From an uncultured Eubacteriales bacterium (GTDB lineage Bacteria; Bacillota; Clostridia; Monoglobales; Monoglobaceae): 27,937 bases of DNA. Shown here piece after piece: positions 8,267 to 17,229 of this stretch (position 1 is the stretch's first letter; each line of letters starts with the position of its first letter). Where the stretch lies: assembly GCA_905205855.1 (NCBI GenBank), contig CAJLFL010000004.1, forward strand, positions 1 to 27,937, read 5' to 3'. The position numbers and the translations under genes are program-made. The notes under the pieces are model-generated. The model saw only the letters and a list, made by a program, of their open reading frames with translations, was not told the DNA's origin and searched no databases.

Positions 8267-9697
8267 TTTTAACAGATTGTCATATAATTCAGAATACTTC
8301 TTTGCCGATGCGTTCCATGAAAAATCAGTTTTCATGGCGCGTTTCATCATCGGTGCCCAGACCTCCTTGTTGGCAAATGCTTTAAGAGCCATCCGTATAA
8401 CGTGCATCATGTCATTTTTGTTGTACGGATAAAAGCTGAAGCCGTTGCCCTCGCCGGTATATTCGTTAAACGGCATAACAGTGTCTTTAAGACCGCCTGT
8501 TTCGCGGACAATCGGAATTGTTCCGTAAGTCATGGCAATCATCTGACTCAGACCGCATGGCTCAAACATAGACGGCATCAGGAATATATCCGCACCGGCA
8601 TAAATCTTGTGTGCCAGGTCATTGCTGAACATTATATTTGCCGACACCTTATCCGGATGATACCACGCGTTCTGGCGGAACATTTCTTCATAATTTGAAT
8701 CGCCTGTGCCAAGCACAACAAGATGTATGTCCATGCTTGTCAGCTCGCCCATTGCTTCGGCAACGATACTCAGCCCCTTTTGGTCAACAAGTCTTGTGAC
8801 AATACCTATCATTGCTTTTTCGCCATCGACCGGCAGTCCGAGCTGTTCCTGCAGACGGATTTTGTTTTCTTTCTTTTTGTTTATAAGATTTCTCTGGTCG
8901 TAGTTCGCAAAGATATACTTATCTGTTTTCGGGTTATATTCATCATAGTCAATTCCGTTTATTATTCCGAACAGTGATTGAGAGCGCGCCGAGAGCAAGC
9001 CGTCAAGTTTTTCGCCGCCCAGGGGTGTTTTGATTTCGTCCGCATATGTCGGACTTACTGTCGTTACATAATCGGAATACACAATTCCGCCCTTTAACAG
9101 ATTTGCACAGCCGTGAAACTCCAGCTTGTCTTCGGTAAAGAAGCTGTTGTCAAGCGAGAAGAAGTCGGCTGTAATATCTATTGAGTATATTCCCTGGTAT
9201 CTCAGATTGTGTATTGTAAATACGGTTTTGATTCCACGGTAGAATTCATCACGCACAAAATATGCGTTAAGCAGAACCGGAATCATACCTGTCTGCCAGT
9301 CGTGACAGTGCAGAATATCAGGCTTAAAGTCCAGATTGCGGAGTATCTCAAGACACGATTTGTCAAAAAATGCAAATCGCTCAAGGTCATTCCATTTATA
9401 CAGATAAGGATCGCCGAAGTAATATTCGTTATCAACAAAGTAATAGGTAACGCCGTCTTTTTCAAGACGGAACACACCGCAGTATTTGCGCCGCCAGCTG
9501 AGCGGAACATATATAAAGAACAAAAATTCCATTTTTTCGCGGTATTCTTCGGGAATACATCCGTATTTAGGCATAATGACTCTGACATCATGTCCCAGCT
9601 TTGCCAAAGCCTGCGGCAGTGCGCCAAGCACATCACCCAATCCGCCTGTTTTGGCAAAGGGTGCTACCTCTGATGAACACATTAGTATTTTACTCAT
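8264..9697 (-). CDS. glgA: Glycogen synthase (ADP-glucose)
   Basis: GT5 glycosyltransferase that adds glucose from ADP-glucose to growing alpha-1,4-glucan. The start is the ATG at 9697, giving 477 residues, the same length as the E. coli enzyme. GGAAGGGG lies 8 nt upstream. An in-frame TTG 18 nt further upstream is excluded because the ribosome binding site lies inside that extension. KTGGLGDV with Lys16 is the ADP-glucose site near the N-terminus. HDWQTG marks the end of the first Rossmann domain. FEPCGLSQ (from residue 378, Glu379) and RETGGLKDTV are the C-terminal nucleotide-sugar motifs. It is the last gene of glgB-glgC-glgD-glgA, 30 bp after glgD, and its stop is convergent with the SGNH gene terminator. 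Confidence 0.97.
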   Translation of the reverse strand: MSKILMCSSEVAPFAKTGGLGDVLGALPQALAKLGHDVRVIMPKYGCIPEEYREKMEFLFFIYVPLSWRRKYCGVFRLEKDGVTYYFVDNEYYFGDPYLYKWNDLERFAFFDKSCLEILRNLDFKPDILHCHDWQTGMIPVLLNAYFVRDEFYRGIKTVFTIHNLRYQGIYSIDITADFFSLDNSFFTEDKLEFHGCANLLKGGIVYSDYVTTVSPTYADEIKTPLGGEKLDGLLSARSQSLFGIINGIDYDEYNPKTDKYIFANYDQRNLINKKKENKIRLQEQLGLPVDGEKAMIGIVTRLVDQKGLSIVAEAMGELTSMDIHLVVLGTGDSNYEEMFRQNAWYHPDKVSANIMFSNDLAHKIYAGADIFLMPSMFEPCGLSQMIAMTYGTIPIVRETGGLKDTVMPFNEYTGEGNGFSFYPYNKNDMMHVIRMALKAFANKEVWAPMMKRAMKTDFSWNASAKKYSELYDNLLK

Positions 9698-9727
9698 ATT
9701 GTCTGCCCCTTCCAAAAGTTTATTGTT

Positions 9728-10864
9728 CTAAATAACGGTACGTTTGCCGATTACCATAGGATAAGTATCCTGCCCTATCAGCTTTTTGCCGCTACGCAGT
9801 ACAACTTCTTTGTCAAATATTACATTTGACATCATACAGTTTTCCATTACCTCGGAATTCTGCATTATAATACAATTCTCTACAGACGCTCCTTTGGCAA
9901 TATGAACGCCGCGGAACAAAATACAATTCTTAACCGTTCCCTCAATCAAGCATCCGTCGGCTATCATGGAGTTTGAAACCTGTGCGCCTGTACCGTATCT
10001 TGTCGGTACAGTATCCTTGACCTTTGTATAAATCGGCATTCCGGATTTATAGCCGAAAAGCTCATCGCGTACATTTTTGTCAAGCAGCTGCAGATTTGCG
10101 GTAAAGAACGATTTGACATCATCTATTTTAAGCTGATAGCCGGAAAACTCATAGGCGCAGAATTTCAGCTTTTTCATGTTTGCCAAAAAAATGTCCTTTG
10201 AAATATAATGTTTTCCGTGTGCAACTGCGTCATCTGTCAGGTCTATCAAAAGCTCTTTGCGGATTATAAACATATGCATATATGTCATTGTCATATTTGA
10301 TTTTTGTTTGGACGGGTAGACCTGTATGTCCTCAATTACACCATCGTCATTGACATCAAGAAGTATATTGCGTTTAAGCTCCGCCTGGCTCAGCTTTCCT
10401 GCCTTGCTGCATATCATGGTAATATCGGCTTCGGTTTCTATATGCTTTCGCAGAGCATCGTCAAAGCTGATATTGCATATCGTGTTGCAGTCTGAAACGA
10501 CAACGTATTCCTGTCTGCTTCGGTCAAAATAATTCTTGGCTCCGTTTATAATATCAAGTCCGCCCTTGCGCTCCGGGGCGGTATCGCGCGACTCTTTGGG
10601 CGGAAGAATAAACAGACCGTTATTCTTTCTGTCCAGATCCCAAGCCTTGCCGGTTTCCAGATGGTCGCTCAGCGATTGATGATTGTATGTGGTTGCTATT
10701 CCCACATTTATAACGGATGAGTTTACCATATTTGACAGGATAAAGTCAATGATACGGTATCTTCCGCCAAACGGTACGGCTGCCAGAGCACGGTGGTTCG
10801 TAAGCTCTCCCATGGAAACTTCAGGGTTTTCGGCAAATATTAAACCGAGCATATCATTCTTCAT
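9728..10864 (-). CDS. glgD: Glucose-1-phosphate adenylyltransferase subunit GlgD
   Basis: GlgC-like partner subunit found in Bacillota. It forms a hetero-oligomer with GlgC and modulates ADP-glucose synthesis. The 378 residues contain the nucleotidyltransferase fold (VPFGGRYRIIDFILSNMVNSS, GKAWDLDRKNNGLFILPP) and a C-terminal left-handed beta-helix (hexapeptide-type repeats after residue ~280). The N-terminal GGxGxRL loop of GlgC is replaced by FAENPEVSMGELT. The catalytic GDHIYKMDY of GlgC corresponds to a SDCNTICNISFDD segment. This fits a regulatory, catalytically weak or dead subunit. The start ATG at 10864 follows AGGAGGAG closely and overlaps the 3' end of glgC by 11 bp, which points to translational coupling and fixed stoichiometry. 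Confidence 0.95.
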   Translation of the reverse strand: MKNDMLGLIFAENPEVSMGELTNHRALAAVPFGGRYRIIDFILSNMVNSSVINVGIATTYNHQSLSDHLETGKAWDLDRKNNGLFILPPKESRDTAPERKGGLDIINGAKNYFDRSRQEYVVVSDCNTICNISFDDALRKHIETEADITMICSKAGKLSQAELKRNILLDVNDDGVIEDIQVYPSKQKSNMTMTYMHMFIIRKELLIDLTDDAVAHGKHYISKDIFLANMKKLKFCAYEFSGYQLKIDDVKSFFTANLQLLDKNVRDELFGYKSGMPIYTKVKDTVPTRYGTGAQVSNSMIADGCLIEGTVKNCILFRGVHIAKGASVENCIIMQNSEVMENCMMSNVIFDKEVVLRSGKKLIGQDTYPMVIGKRTVI

Positions 10865-12101
10865 TCTGATTCTCCTCCTGCGTTAAAACATCTTTTTCTA
10901 CCATAGAGTTGACGGCAATTTTAACTCCGCTGCCGATTTTCAGTCCCGGACCGATAAGGGTTATGTCATTGCTGCATATTTTGGAGTTATACCAACTATT
11001 ATCTGCCGTGTCATCCATAGAGCCTATGGTTGCACCGCTTCCGACGGTCACATTGTTTCCGACAATGGATTTATAGACAACAGCGTCTTTGCCTATCACT
11101 GCACCGGACATAACGATTGAATCTTCAACCTTTGCGCCCTCCTCTATGGTTACGCCCTCAAATATTACCGAGTGGTCAACTTCGCCGCTGATTTCACAGC
11201 CCTCCGTGATATAGCAGTTGCGTAAAACAGCGTCTGACGATACATAATGCGGCGGCTTAACGGGAGTTTTACTGTAAATACGCCATGATTTATCCTCCAG
11301 GTTACAGCCGGAATTATCGTCCAGAAGCTCCATGTTGGCTTCCCAAAGGCTTTGAATAGTTCCGACATCCTTCCAATATCCGTCAAACCGATAAGCTGTC
11401 AGCTTAAGACCGTCCTCCAGCATTGCCGGAATTATGTTTTTACCGAAGTCGTTTTGCGATTCGGGGTTTTGCTCATCTTCTGTAAGGTATTTTCTTAAAA
11501 CCTCCCAGCTGAAGCAGTATATACCCATTGAGGCAAGATTGCTTTTCGGGTTGGCAGGCTTTTCTTCAAACTCAACTATGGTGGATTCCGCATCTGTATT
11601 CATAATGCCGAATCTTGATGCCTCGTCCCACGGAACCTCTATAACAGCAATGGTTGCATCGGCACCGCTTTCCTTGTGGCATTTTACCATTTTATTATAA
11701 TCCATTTTATATATGTGATCTCCCGATAAAATCAGGACATATTTTGGATCAAACTGCGCTATAAAGCTAAGATTCTGATAGATGGCGTTGGCTGTGCCTT
11801 TATACCATTCACCCTTTTCACCCGAAGTATACGGCGGCAATACATATACACCCCCATTGGAGCGATCCAGATCCCACGCTCTGCCGCCGGCGATATAGGT
11901 GTTAAGTTCCAGAGGTCTGTACTGCGTCAGTACGCCGACAGTATCAATTCCGGAATGTGTGCAGTTGCTCAGGGGAAAATCAATTATGCGGTACTTGCCG
12001 CCGAAGGGTACGGCGGGCTTTGCCACTTCACTTGTAAGAATACCCAGCCGGCTTCCCTGTCCGCCGGCAAGAATCATAGCTAAACATTCTTTTGGTTTCA
12101 T
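10854..12101 (-). CDS. glgC: Glucose-1-phosphate adenylyltransferase catalytic subunit
   Basis: Makes ADP-glucose from glucose-1-phosphate and ATP, the committed step of bacterial glycogen synthesis. With the ATG at 12101 the protein has 415 residues. The N-terminus MKPKECLAMILAGGQGSRL matches relatives, with GGQGSRL at 13-19, GGKYRIIDFPLSN, and GDHIYKMDY at 127-135 containing the catalytic Asp. The C-terminal third is a hexapeptide-repeat beta-helix (CYITEGCEIS, VIFEGVTIEEGAKVEDSIV). An in-frame ATG at 12128 would add nine residues but lacks a ribosome binding site, whereas GGAAAGG lies about 13 nt before 12101. The choice is likely but not certain. It lies 63 bp after glgB and overlaps glgD by 11 bp. 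Confidence 0.95.
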   Translation of the reverse strand: MKPKECLAMILAGGQGSRLGILTSEVAKPAVPFGGKYRIIDFPLSNCTHSGIDTVGVLTQYRPLELNTYIAGGRAWDLDRSNGGVYVLPPYTSGEKGEWYKGTANAIYQNLSFIAQFDPKYVLILSGDHIYKMDYNKMVKCHKESGADATIAVIEVPWDEASRFGIMNTDAESTIVEFEEKPANPKSNLASMGIYCFSWEVLRKYLTEDEQNPESQNDFGKNIIPAMLEDGLKLTAYRFDGYWKDVGTIQSLWEANMELLDDNSGCNLEDKSWRIYSKTPVKPPHYVSSDAVLRNCYITEGCEISGEVDHSVIFEGVTIEEGAKVEDSIVMSGAVIGKDAVVYKSIVGNNVTVGSGATIGSMDDTADNSWYNSKICSNDITLIGPGLKIGSGVKIAVNSMVEKDVLTQEENQNEE

Positions 12102-12164
12102 ATAATACTCGTTGCCTTTCCGGCTCATAATAACGGTATCAACCGCGAGCCCTTTAAATCATCT

Positions 12165-14108
12165 TTATTTGTTTCGGGCTTTTTTTGCCCTGAATTTCAG
12201 ATACATACCGGTGAGCGGAGGTATATCCGTTTCAATTGAGTACGGATAACCGTTTGACGGAACCTTGCGCGTTTTCAGCTTGCGGCTGCCTTTTCCGTCG
12301 CCGCCGTAGCATTTTGCATTTGTACTGAGTACAGTTTCGTACTCGCCTTCTTCCGGAACGCCTATGCGGTATTTGGTGCGTGCAACAGGCGTAAAGTTAA
12401 GCACAACGGCAATTTTTTCATTTTCCGCTGCGTCAATGCGTATAAATGACAGGACGCTGTTTGCGCTGTCCTCTGCATTAAGCCATTTAAAGCCCTTCCA
12501 GTCGCCGTGCTCGCGCTCTATTTCATACATAGACGGATTTGAGCGGTAGAATTCGTTTAAATCAGCCGAAAACCTGTGCAGCTTTGCGTGTGCCGGATAA
12601 TCCTCCAAAAGCCAGTCAAGCTGTTGGGCAAAGCGCCATTCTACAAACTGACCGAACTCGCCGCCCATAAACAGCAGCTTTTTGCCGGGATGTGCATACA
12701 TAAACATATACAGCAGCTTAAGCTCGGCAAACTTTTCTTCATAGCTGCCCCACATTTTGTCTAAGAGTGAGCGTTTGCCGTGAACAACTTCGTCATGCGA
12801 CAGGGCGAGGATGTAGTTCTCCGAAAAAGCGTACATCATAGGGAATGTAAGCTTGTTGTGATTGCCCTTGCGGAACAGCGGATCGCACTGCATATAATCA
12901 AGCACGTCATGCATCCAGCCCATATTCCATTTAAAGTTAAAGCCAAGACCGCCCTCGTATGCAGGGTTTGTAACGCCGCCCCATGCAGTGGATTCCTCTG
13001 CTATCATCATAACATTTGGAAAACGTTCAAACACGGCGGTGTTAAGCTTCTGCAGAAAATCTATAGCCTCAAGGTTTTCTTTTCCTCCGTAGATATTCGG
13101 CAGCCATTCGCCGTCGCGGCGGTTATAGTCGAGATAAAGCATACTCGAAACCGCATCGACTCTCAGTCCGTCGAGATGATATTCGCCAAGCCAGAACAAG
13201 GCGTTGGAAATCAGAAATGAAAAAATTTCCGTCTTTGTCCAGTCAAAAACCAGAGTCCCCCATTCCTTGTGCTCACCGCGTCTGCTGTCGGGATGCTCAA
13301 AAAGAGGAGTTCCGTCAAAGCTTGCAAGACCAAAATCATCCTTGGGAAAGTGCGCCGGAACCCAGTCCATTATAACGCCTATGCCGTTTTGGTGCAGAGC
13401 ATCAATAAGAGCTTTAAGCTCTGTCGGCTTGCCGTAGCGGCTTGTTGCCGAATAATACCCGGTAACCTGATACCCCCACGAGCCGTCAAACGGATATTCG
13501 CTTATCGGCATAAACTCAACATGAGTATAGTGCATATCCTTGAGATACGGTATCAGAATATCAGCCATTTCGGTATAGGTATAATAGCTTCCGTCATCTT
13601 TGGTTTTCCAAGAGCCGAAGTGCATCTCGTAAATATTTACGGGTTTATCGTAAAGAGGGGTGCCTGCTCTTTGCTTTATCCAGTCATCATCATTCCAGCT
13701 GTAGCTTAAATCCGTTGTAACGGACGCATTTGCCGGTCTGACTTCTGAACAAAAAGCATAAGGATCGGCTTTAAGCTGAATCTTGCCGCTTCGCGTTTCT
13801 ATGCTGAATTTATAGTTCTGTCCCTCAGTGATTCCGGGGATAAAAAGCTCCCATATCCCGGAATTGATATGACGGTTCATTTTGCCGCGGCTTCTGTCCC
13901 AGCCGTTACCGTCGCATACAACCGAAACCGAAACCGCTCCGGGTGCCCATACCGCAAAAAGGTAGCCGTCCTCGCCGGAGTTTCCCTTTGTTTTATGAGC
14001 GCCGAGCATTTTATAGCTCTCGTAATTTGTTCCCTGATTAAAGAGGTACATAGGCGCATCGTCAATATACGGCGTATATTTTTCCGCTGCCGCTGTCTTT
14101 TTCTTCAT
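12165..14108 (-). CDS. glgB: 1,4-alpha-glucan branching enzyme
   Basis: GH13 enzyme that makes alpha-1,6 branches in glycogen. I chose the second ATG (14108; 647 residues) because AGGAGGG (14115-14121) abuts the first ATG at 14114 with no spacing but lies 6 nt from the second. Domain order is an N-terminal CBM48-like beta-sandwich (YLFAVWAPGAVSVSVV, ~residues 49-64), the (beta/alpha)8 catalytic barrel, and a C-terminal beta domain. Catalytic regions are DWVPAHFPKDDF (~248-259), GLRVDAVSSM with nucleophile Asp318, IAEESTAWGGV with the acid/base Glu near 371, and LSHDEVVHGK (His438, Asp439). It is the first gene of the minus-strand glycogen operon and has a clear promoter upstream. Confidence 0.97.
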   Translation of the reverse strand: MKKKTAAAEKYTPYIDDAPMYLFNQGTNYESYKMLGAHKTKGNSGEDGYLFAVWAPGAVSVSVVCDGNGWDRSRGKMNRHINSGIWELFIPGITEGQNYKFSIETRSGKIQLKADPYAFCSEVRPANASVTTDLSYSWNDDDWIKQRAGTPLYDKPVNIYEMHFGSWKTKDDGSYYTYTEMADILIPYLKDMHYTHVEFMPISEYPFDGSWGYQVTGYYSATSRYGKPTELKALIDALHQNGIGVIMDWVPAHFPKDDFGLASFDGTPLFEHPDSRRGEHKEWGTLVFDWTKTEIFSFLISNALFWLGEYHLDGLRVDAVSSMLYLDYNRRDGEWLPNIYGGKENLEAIDFLQKLNTAVFERFPNVMMIAEESTAWGGVTNPAYEGGLGFNFKWNMGWMHDVLDYMQCDPLFRKGNHNKLTFPMMYAFSENYILALSHDEVVHGKRSLLDKMWGSYEEKFAELKLLYMFMYAHPGKKLLFMGGEFGQFVEWRFAQQLDWLLEDYPAHAKLHRFSADLNEFYRSNPSMYEIEREHGDWKGFKWLNAEDSANSVLSFIRIDAAENEKIAVVLNFTPVARTKYRIGVPEEGEYETVLSTNAKCYGGDGKGSRKLKTRKVPSNGYPYSIETDIPPLTGMYLKFRAKKARNK

Positions 14109-14204
14109 TTGCATCCCTCCTGTGTAAAATCTGTGTAAAGATTGTAAAAATCATCAAAAACACACATACAATTCTTCTGTAATTTATATATTATTCACAG
14201 GTTA

Positions 14205-14233
14205 ATTTTACCATAGTTCAGGCGTAATGTCTA
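14205..14233 (-). promoter_or_regulatory. Promoter of glgB-glgC-glgD-glgA
   Basis: Read on the minus strand: TAGACA (14233-14228), 17-nt spacer, TAAAAT (14210-14205), each box 5/6 to consensus. The predicted transcript would have a leader of about 90 nt before the glgB start at 14108. Confidence 0.65.
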
Positions 14234-14299
14234 TTTTTTTCTCGTAAAAATGTGCACAAATTATTTCCGGTGTTTTTGTATGATTTTTGTTTTAAAAAC

Positions 14300-14320
14300 C
14301 GCGGTTTTCCGCGTTTTTTT
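14300..14320 (+). terminator. Terminator-like hairpin between glgB and glgP
   Basis: CGCGG-TTTT-CCGCG (14300-14313) is followed by seven Ts. The flanking A-run and T-run can extend the stem. It looks like an intrinsic terminator, but no plus-strand gene lies upstream in this region. On the minus strand it is also followed by TTTTT, so it could insulate glgB from transcription coming out of the repeat element. Confidence 0.4.
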
Positions 14321-14880
14321 CCAAATTAAGCCAGAGTGTTTGCGGTATCGGCAATAATTGCGCCGAGTGCCTGCTGAAAACACTGTACAGGTTAGCCAAA
14401 CCCAACATGCCCCGTAATTGAAAAATCATTATCTTTTTGAATTGTTGTCCTTGTAAGGCGACGTATTATCGAGCATTTTAATGCCGCATTGCTTAGCCGA
14501 AAGATAGCAATCCGAACCCGCCTGAAAAAGCACAATTTCGGCATCTTTCGGTTTGTCATCTTTGCAAGGCGCCAGCCTTACTGCATCTTCCGCACCAAAA
14601 TCTGCTCGAAATTCTATCATTTTCAGGTCGAAGAATTTTGAGAGAGCGGATTTTTGGTTACGCAAGGCAAAAACGCAGGTAATCCTGACGGATTGCCGAG
14701 TATTTTAACACGGCGAAAGCGGAAATCCGCCACTCAATATCGGAGTTCGGATTACTCTCTTTCGGCTATCTTACGCAAAAATGCTGCCGTTTATTACGGC
14801 TTTTGTTTAGAATTAACATATATTTGCCCTGCGGACAGACATATATTTTTATTGTTTTTCATTAAAAAGATTTGATAAGA
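14321..14880. other. Long non-coding interval between divergent glgB and glgP
   Basis: No convincing gene. A 78-codon frame on the minus strand (14665-14429) and a 73-codon frame on the plus strand (14654-14875) start at TTG with no ribosome binding site, match no family I know, and run through the inverted-repeat arms. They are best read as chance frames or remains of an element. The part from 14321 to 14457 shows a 7-bp AGTGTTT/AAACACT pair and a TCGGC/GCCGA pair but no recognisable RNA. Confidence 0.5.
14458..14803. repeat. Imperfect long inverted repeat (possible MITE-like or remnant element)
   Basis: The core arms are 14494-14517 and 14745-14768. The reverse complement of the left arm (beginning GTTCGGATT and ending CTTTCGGCTA) matches the right arm at 22 of 24 positions. 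Weaker similarity continues outward to about 14459 and 14803 (shared GCATTTT and CGTA blocks). Inside lie a second inverted pair (GCGGATTT near 14646, AAATCCGC near 14723) and a small palindrome GCGGAAATCCGC. I found no clear target-site duplication and no transposase. Confidence 0.5.
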
Positions 14881-14881
14881 C

Positions 14882-14910
14882 TTTACTTTTATGATAAAAT
14901 ACTATATAAT
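14882..14910 (+). promoter_or_regulatory. Promoter of glgP
   Basis: TTTACT (14882-14887), 17-nt spacer, perfect TATAAT (14905-14910). The leader to the ATG at 14953 would be about 35 nt. Confidence 0.75.
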
Positions 14911-14952
14911 GGATAGTTGTTATTCACATTATTGTTTCGGGAGGGATTCAAT

Positions 14953-17229
14953 ATGAAAAATACAGTGAAAAACGCGTCTTCTTATGAAAAAAGAAAAGCT
15001 TTTATAAAAGATGAGATTATAGGAAAGCTGACGCGCTATTTCGGCAAGACCGTACAGCAGGCAAGTCAGCGTGAAATATACACAGCGGTATCAATGACCA
15101 TCCGTGACGAAATCATGGAAAAATGGGTGGCATATAAAGAAAAGACAGAACTTAAACCGCGCAAGGAGCTTTATTATCTTTCCTTTGAGTTTCTTATGGG
15201 CAGAGCAATGGGCAACAACCTCATGAACCTCAGAGAAACAAAGATCTATCAGGAGGTATTGTCCGATATGGGCGTTACTCTTGAAGATGTTGAGGAATAC
15301 GAAACAGACGCAGGACTCGGCAACGGAGGCCTTGGCAGACTTGCTGCCTGCTTCCTGGACTCTCTGACAAATTTAGAACTTCCGGCTTTTGGCTGCGGAA
15401 TACGCTATGAGTTTGGTCTGTTCCGCCAGAAGATTGTTGACGGATACCAGATAGAGATGCCGGATCCGTGGCTGCAAAGCGGAAATGTGTGGGATATTGC
15501 ACGTCCGGAGGATATAAAAGAGGTTCACTTCAACGGTTCGGTTGAGCAGTATTTTGAGGACGGAAGAATGAAGTTCCGTCATGTAAACTATAATACCGTT
15601 ATGGCAGAGCCGTACGATATGCCGATAACCGGCTTTGAGTGCGAAACCGTAAATACTCTGCGCCTCTGGAGGGCGCGCTCGCCTGAAGTTATAGACATGA
15701 GCGAGTTTAACCGCGGCGATTATGCAAAGGCATCCGAAAACAAGGATCTTGCGGAGGTTATATCCAAGATTCTTTATCCTGAGGATAATCACTATGAGGG
15801 CAAGCTGCTGCGTCTTAAACAGCAATACTTCTTTGTTTCGGCTACAATACAGTGGATTCTGTCAAAGCACCGTCAGAAAGGTCTTTCGGTACATCAGATT
15901 CCGGAATATATACAAATTCATATCAATGACACTCATCCGACAATCGCAATCCCGGAGCTTATGCGTATTCTGATGGACGAGGAGGGACTCGGCTGGGACG
16001 AGGCATGGGATATAGTAGGCAAGACCTTTGCTTATACAAACCATACCATCCTTTGCGAAGCGCTTGAAAAATGGCCGTTTGATATGGTTCAGACGCTTTT
16101 GCCGCGTCTTGCAATGATTATACAGGAGATTGACCGCCGCCAGAGAGAGGCACTGTGGGAGCGCTTCCCCGGAGACAACGGAAAGATTGAGTATATGTCC
16201 GTCATCAGCGGAGGTCAGGTAAGCATGGCAAATCTCTGCCTAACCGCGTGCCATAACATAAACGGCGTTGCGGCGCTGCATACCGAGATTCTTAAAAAAG
16301 AAACCTTTAAAGATTATTACAGCATTTATCCGTATAAGTTTAAGAATGTTACCAACGGCGTAACCTTCCGCAGATGGCTTTATAAGGCGAATCCGGAGCT
16401 TAGAGAGCTTATAAACGACTCAATAGGCGGCGGCTGGGTTAAGGATTACCGCGAGCTTGAAAAGCTTACTCCGTTTGCCGATGATAAAGCCTTCAGAGAA
16501 AAATTTGCCGCGATAAAGCTTGATAACAAGAAAAAGCTTGCAAAATATATTAAAGAGCATAACAATATTGACGTTAATCCTGAATCCATGTTTGACGTTC
16601 AGATAAAGCGTCTGCATGAATACAAGCGTCAGCTTTTGAAAGCAATGCAGATAATTTATCGTTATCAGCAGCTGCTTGACGATCCTGAGCATGCGGATAA
16701 ACTGCCGACAACATATATCTTCGCAGCAAAGTCCGCGCCCGGCTATCACATGGCAAAGCTGATAATAAAGTTTATCAATGATGTTGCTGAGGTTATCAAT
16801 AATGATAAGAGAGTAAACGACATTCTCAAGGTTGTGTTTATAGAAAACTACAGTGTTTCCATTGCAGAAAAAATTGTTGCTGCGGCAGACGTCAGCGAGC
16901 AGATTTCCACCGCATCGAAGGAGGCGTCCGGTACCGGTAATATGAAGCTTATGCTCAACGGTGCTCTTACAATCGGAACAATGGACGGTGCAAACGTGGA
17001 AATCCGTGAGCAGGTCGGAGATGACAATATATTCATATTCGGTCTGTCGTCAAATGAGGTGCTTAACCTTTATGCACACGGAAAGTCACCAAGCCCGGCA
17101 ATCTACGCGTCAAGCCCGACCGTAAAGAGGGTTGTCGATACTCTGATTGACGGAACCTTTAATCCGGATAATCTGTTTTATGACATATATCATTCACTTG
17201 TCATGGAGGGCGGCTTGTCTGATACGTAG
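14953..17229 (+). CDS. glgP: Glycogen phosphorylase, cut by an in-frame amber codon
   Basis: GT35 enzyme releasing glucose-1-phosphate from glycogen with pyridoxal phosphate as cofactor. The ATG at 14953 follows GGGAGGG (14939-14945); the longer frame from the TTG at 14917 lacks such a site. Motifs include GLGNGGLGRLAACFLDS, IQIHINDTHPTIAIPELMR and KEASGTGNMKLMLNGALTIG with the PLP lysine at 665 (E. coli Lys662). The frame stops at TAG 17227-17229 after 758 residues, but the same frame continues intact to TAA at 17401-17403. The uninterrupted gene would have 816 codons, close to the usual ~815 residues. The TAG sits where the family has a conserved Tyr (D-x-Y-x-x-L-x-DF), so one base change from TAT or TAC explains it. 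It is probably a nonsense mutation or base-call error; activity of the shortened protein is doubtful. Confidence 0.93.
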   Translation: MKNTVKNASSYEKRKAFIKDEIIGKLTRYFGKTVQQASQREIYTAVSMTIRDEIMEKWVAYKEKTELKPRKELYYLSFEFLMGRAMGNNLMNLRETKIYQEVLSDMGVTLEDVEEYETDAGLGNGGLGRLAACFLDSLTNLELPAFGCGIRYEFGLFRQKIVDGYQIEMPDPWLQSGNVWDIARPEDIKEVHFNGSVEQYFEDGRMKFRHVNYNTVMAEPYDMPITGFECETVNTLRLWRARSPEVIDMSEFNRGDYAKASENKDLAEVISKILYPEDNHYEGKLLRLKQQYFFVSATIQWILSKHRQKGLSVHQIPEYIQIHINDTHPTIAIPELMRILMDEEGLGWDEAWDIVGKTFAYTNHTILCEALEKWPFDMVQTLLPRLAMIIQEIDRRQREALWERFPGDNGKIEYMSVISGGQVSMANLCLTACHNINGVAALHTEILKKETFKDYYSIYPYKFKNVTNGVTFRRWLYKANPELRELINDSIGGGWVKDYRELEKLTPFADDKAFREKFAAIKLDNKKKLAKYIKEHNNIDVNPESMFDVQIKRLHEYKRQLLKAMQIIYRYQQLLDDPEHADKLPTTYIFAAKSAPGYHMAKLIIKFINDVAEVINNDKRVNDILKVVFIENYSVSIAEKIVAAADVSEQISTASKEASGTGNMKLMLNGALTIGTMDGANVEIREQVGDDNIFIFGLSSNEVLNLYAHGKSPSPAIYASSPTVKRVVDTLIDGTFNPDNLFYDIYHSLVMEGGLSDT

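Noticed and set aside
14429..14665. 78-codon minus-strand frame between glgB and glgP
   Set aside because: TTG start without a ribosome binding site, no recognisable family, and it runs across the left arm of the inverted repeat.
14654..14875. 73-codon plus-strand frame between glgB and glgP
   Set aside because: Starts at TTG without a ribosome binding site and runs through the right repeat arm into the AT-rich glgP promoter region.
17227..17229. UAG as a recoded sense codon (pyrrolysine or a variant code)
   Set aside because: gltB and gltD both end in TAG with the next gene or terminator placed right after, so UAG works as a stop here. The codon replaces a conserved Tyr in GlgP, which fits a point mutation better. 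No PYLIS-like evidence could be assessed.
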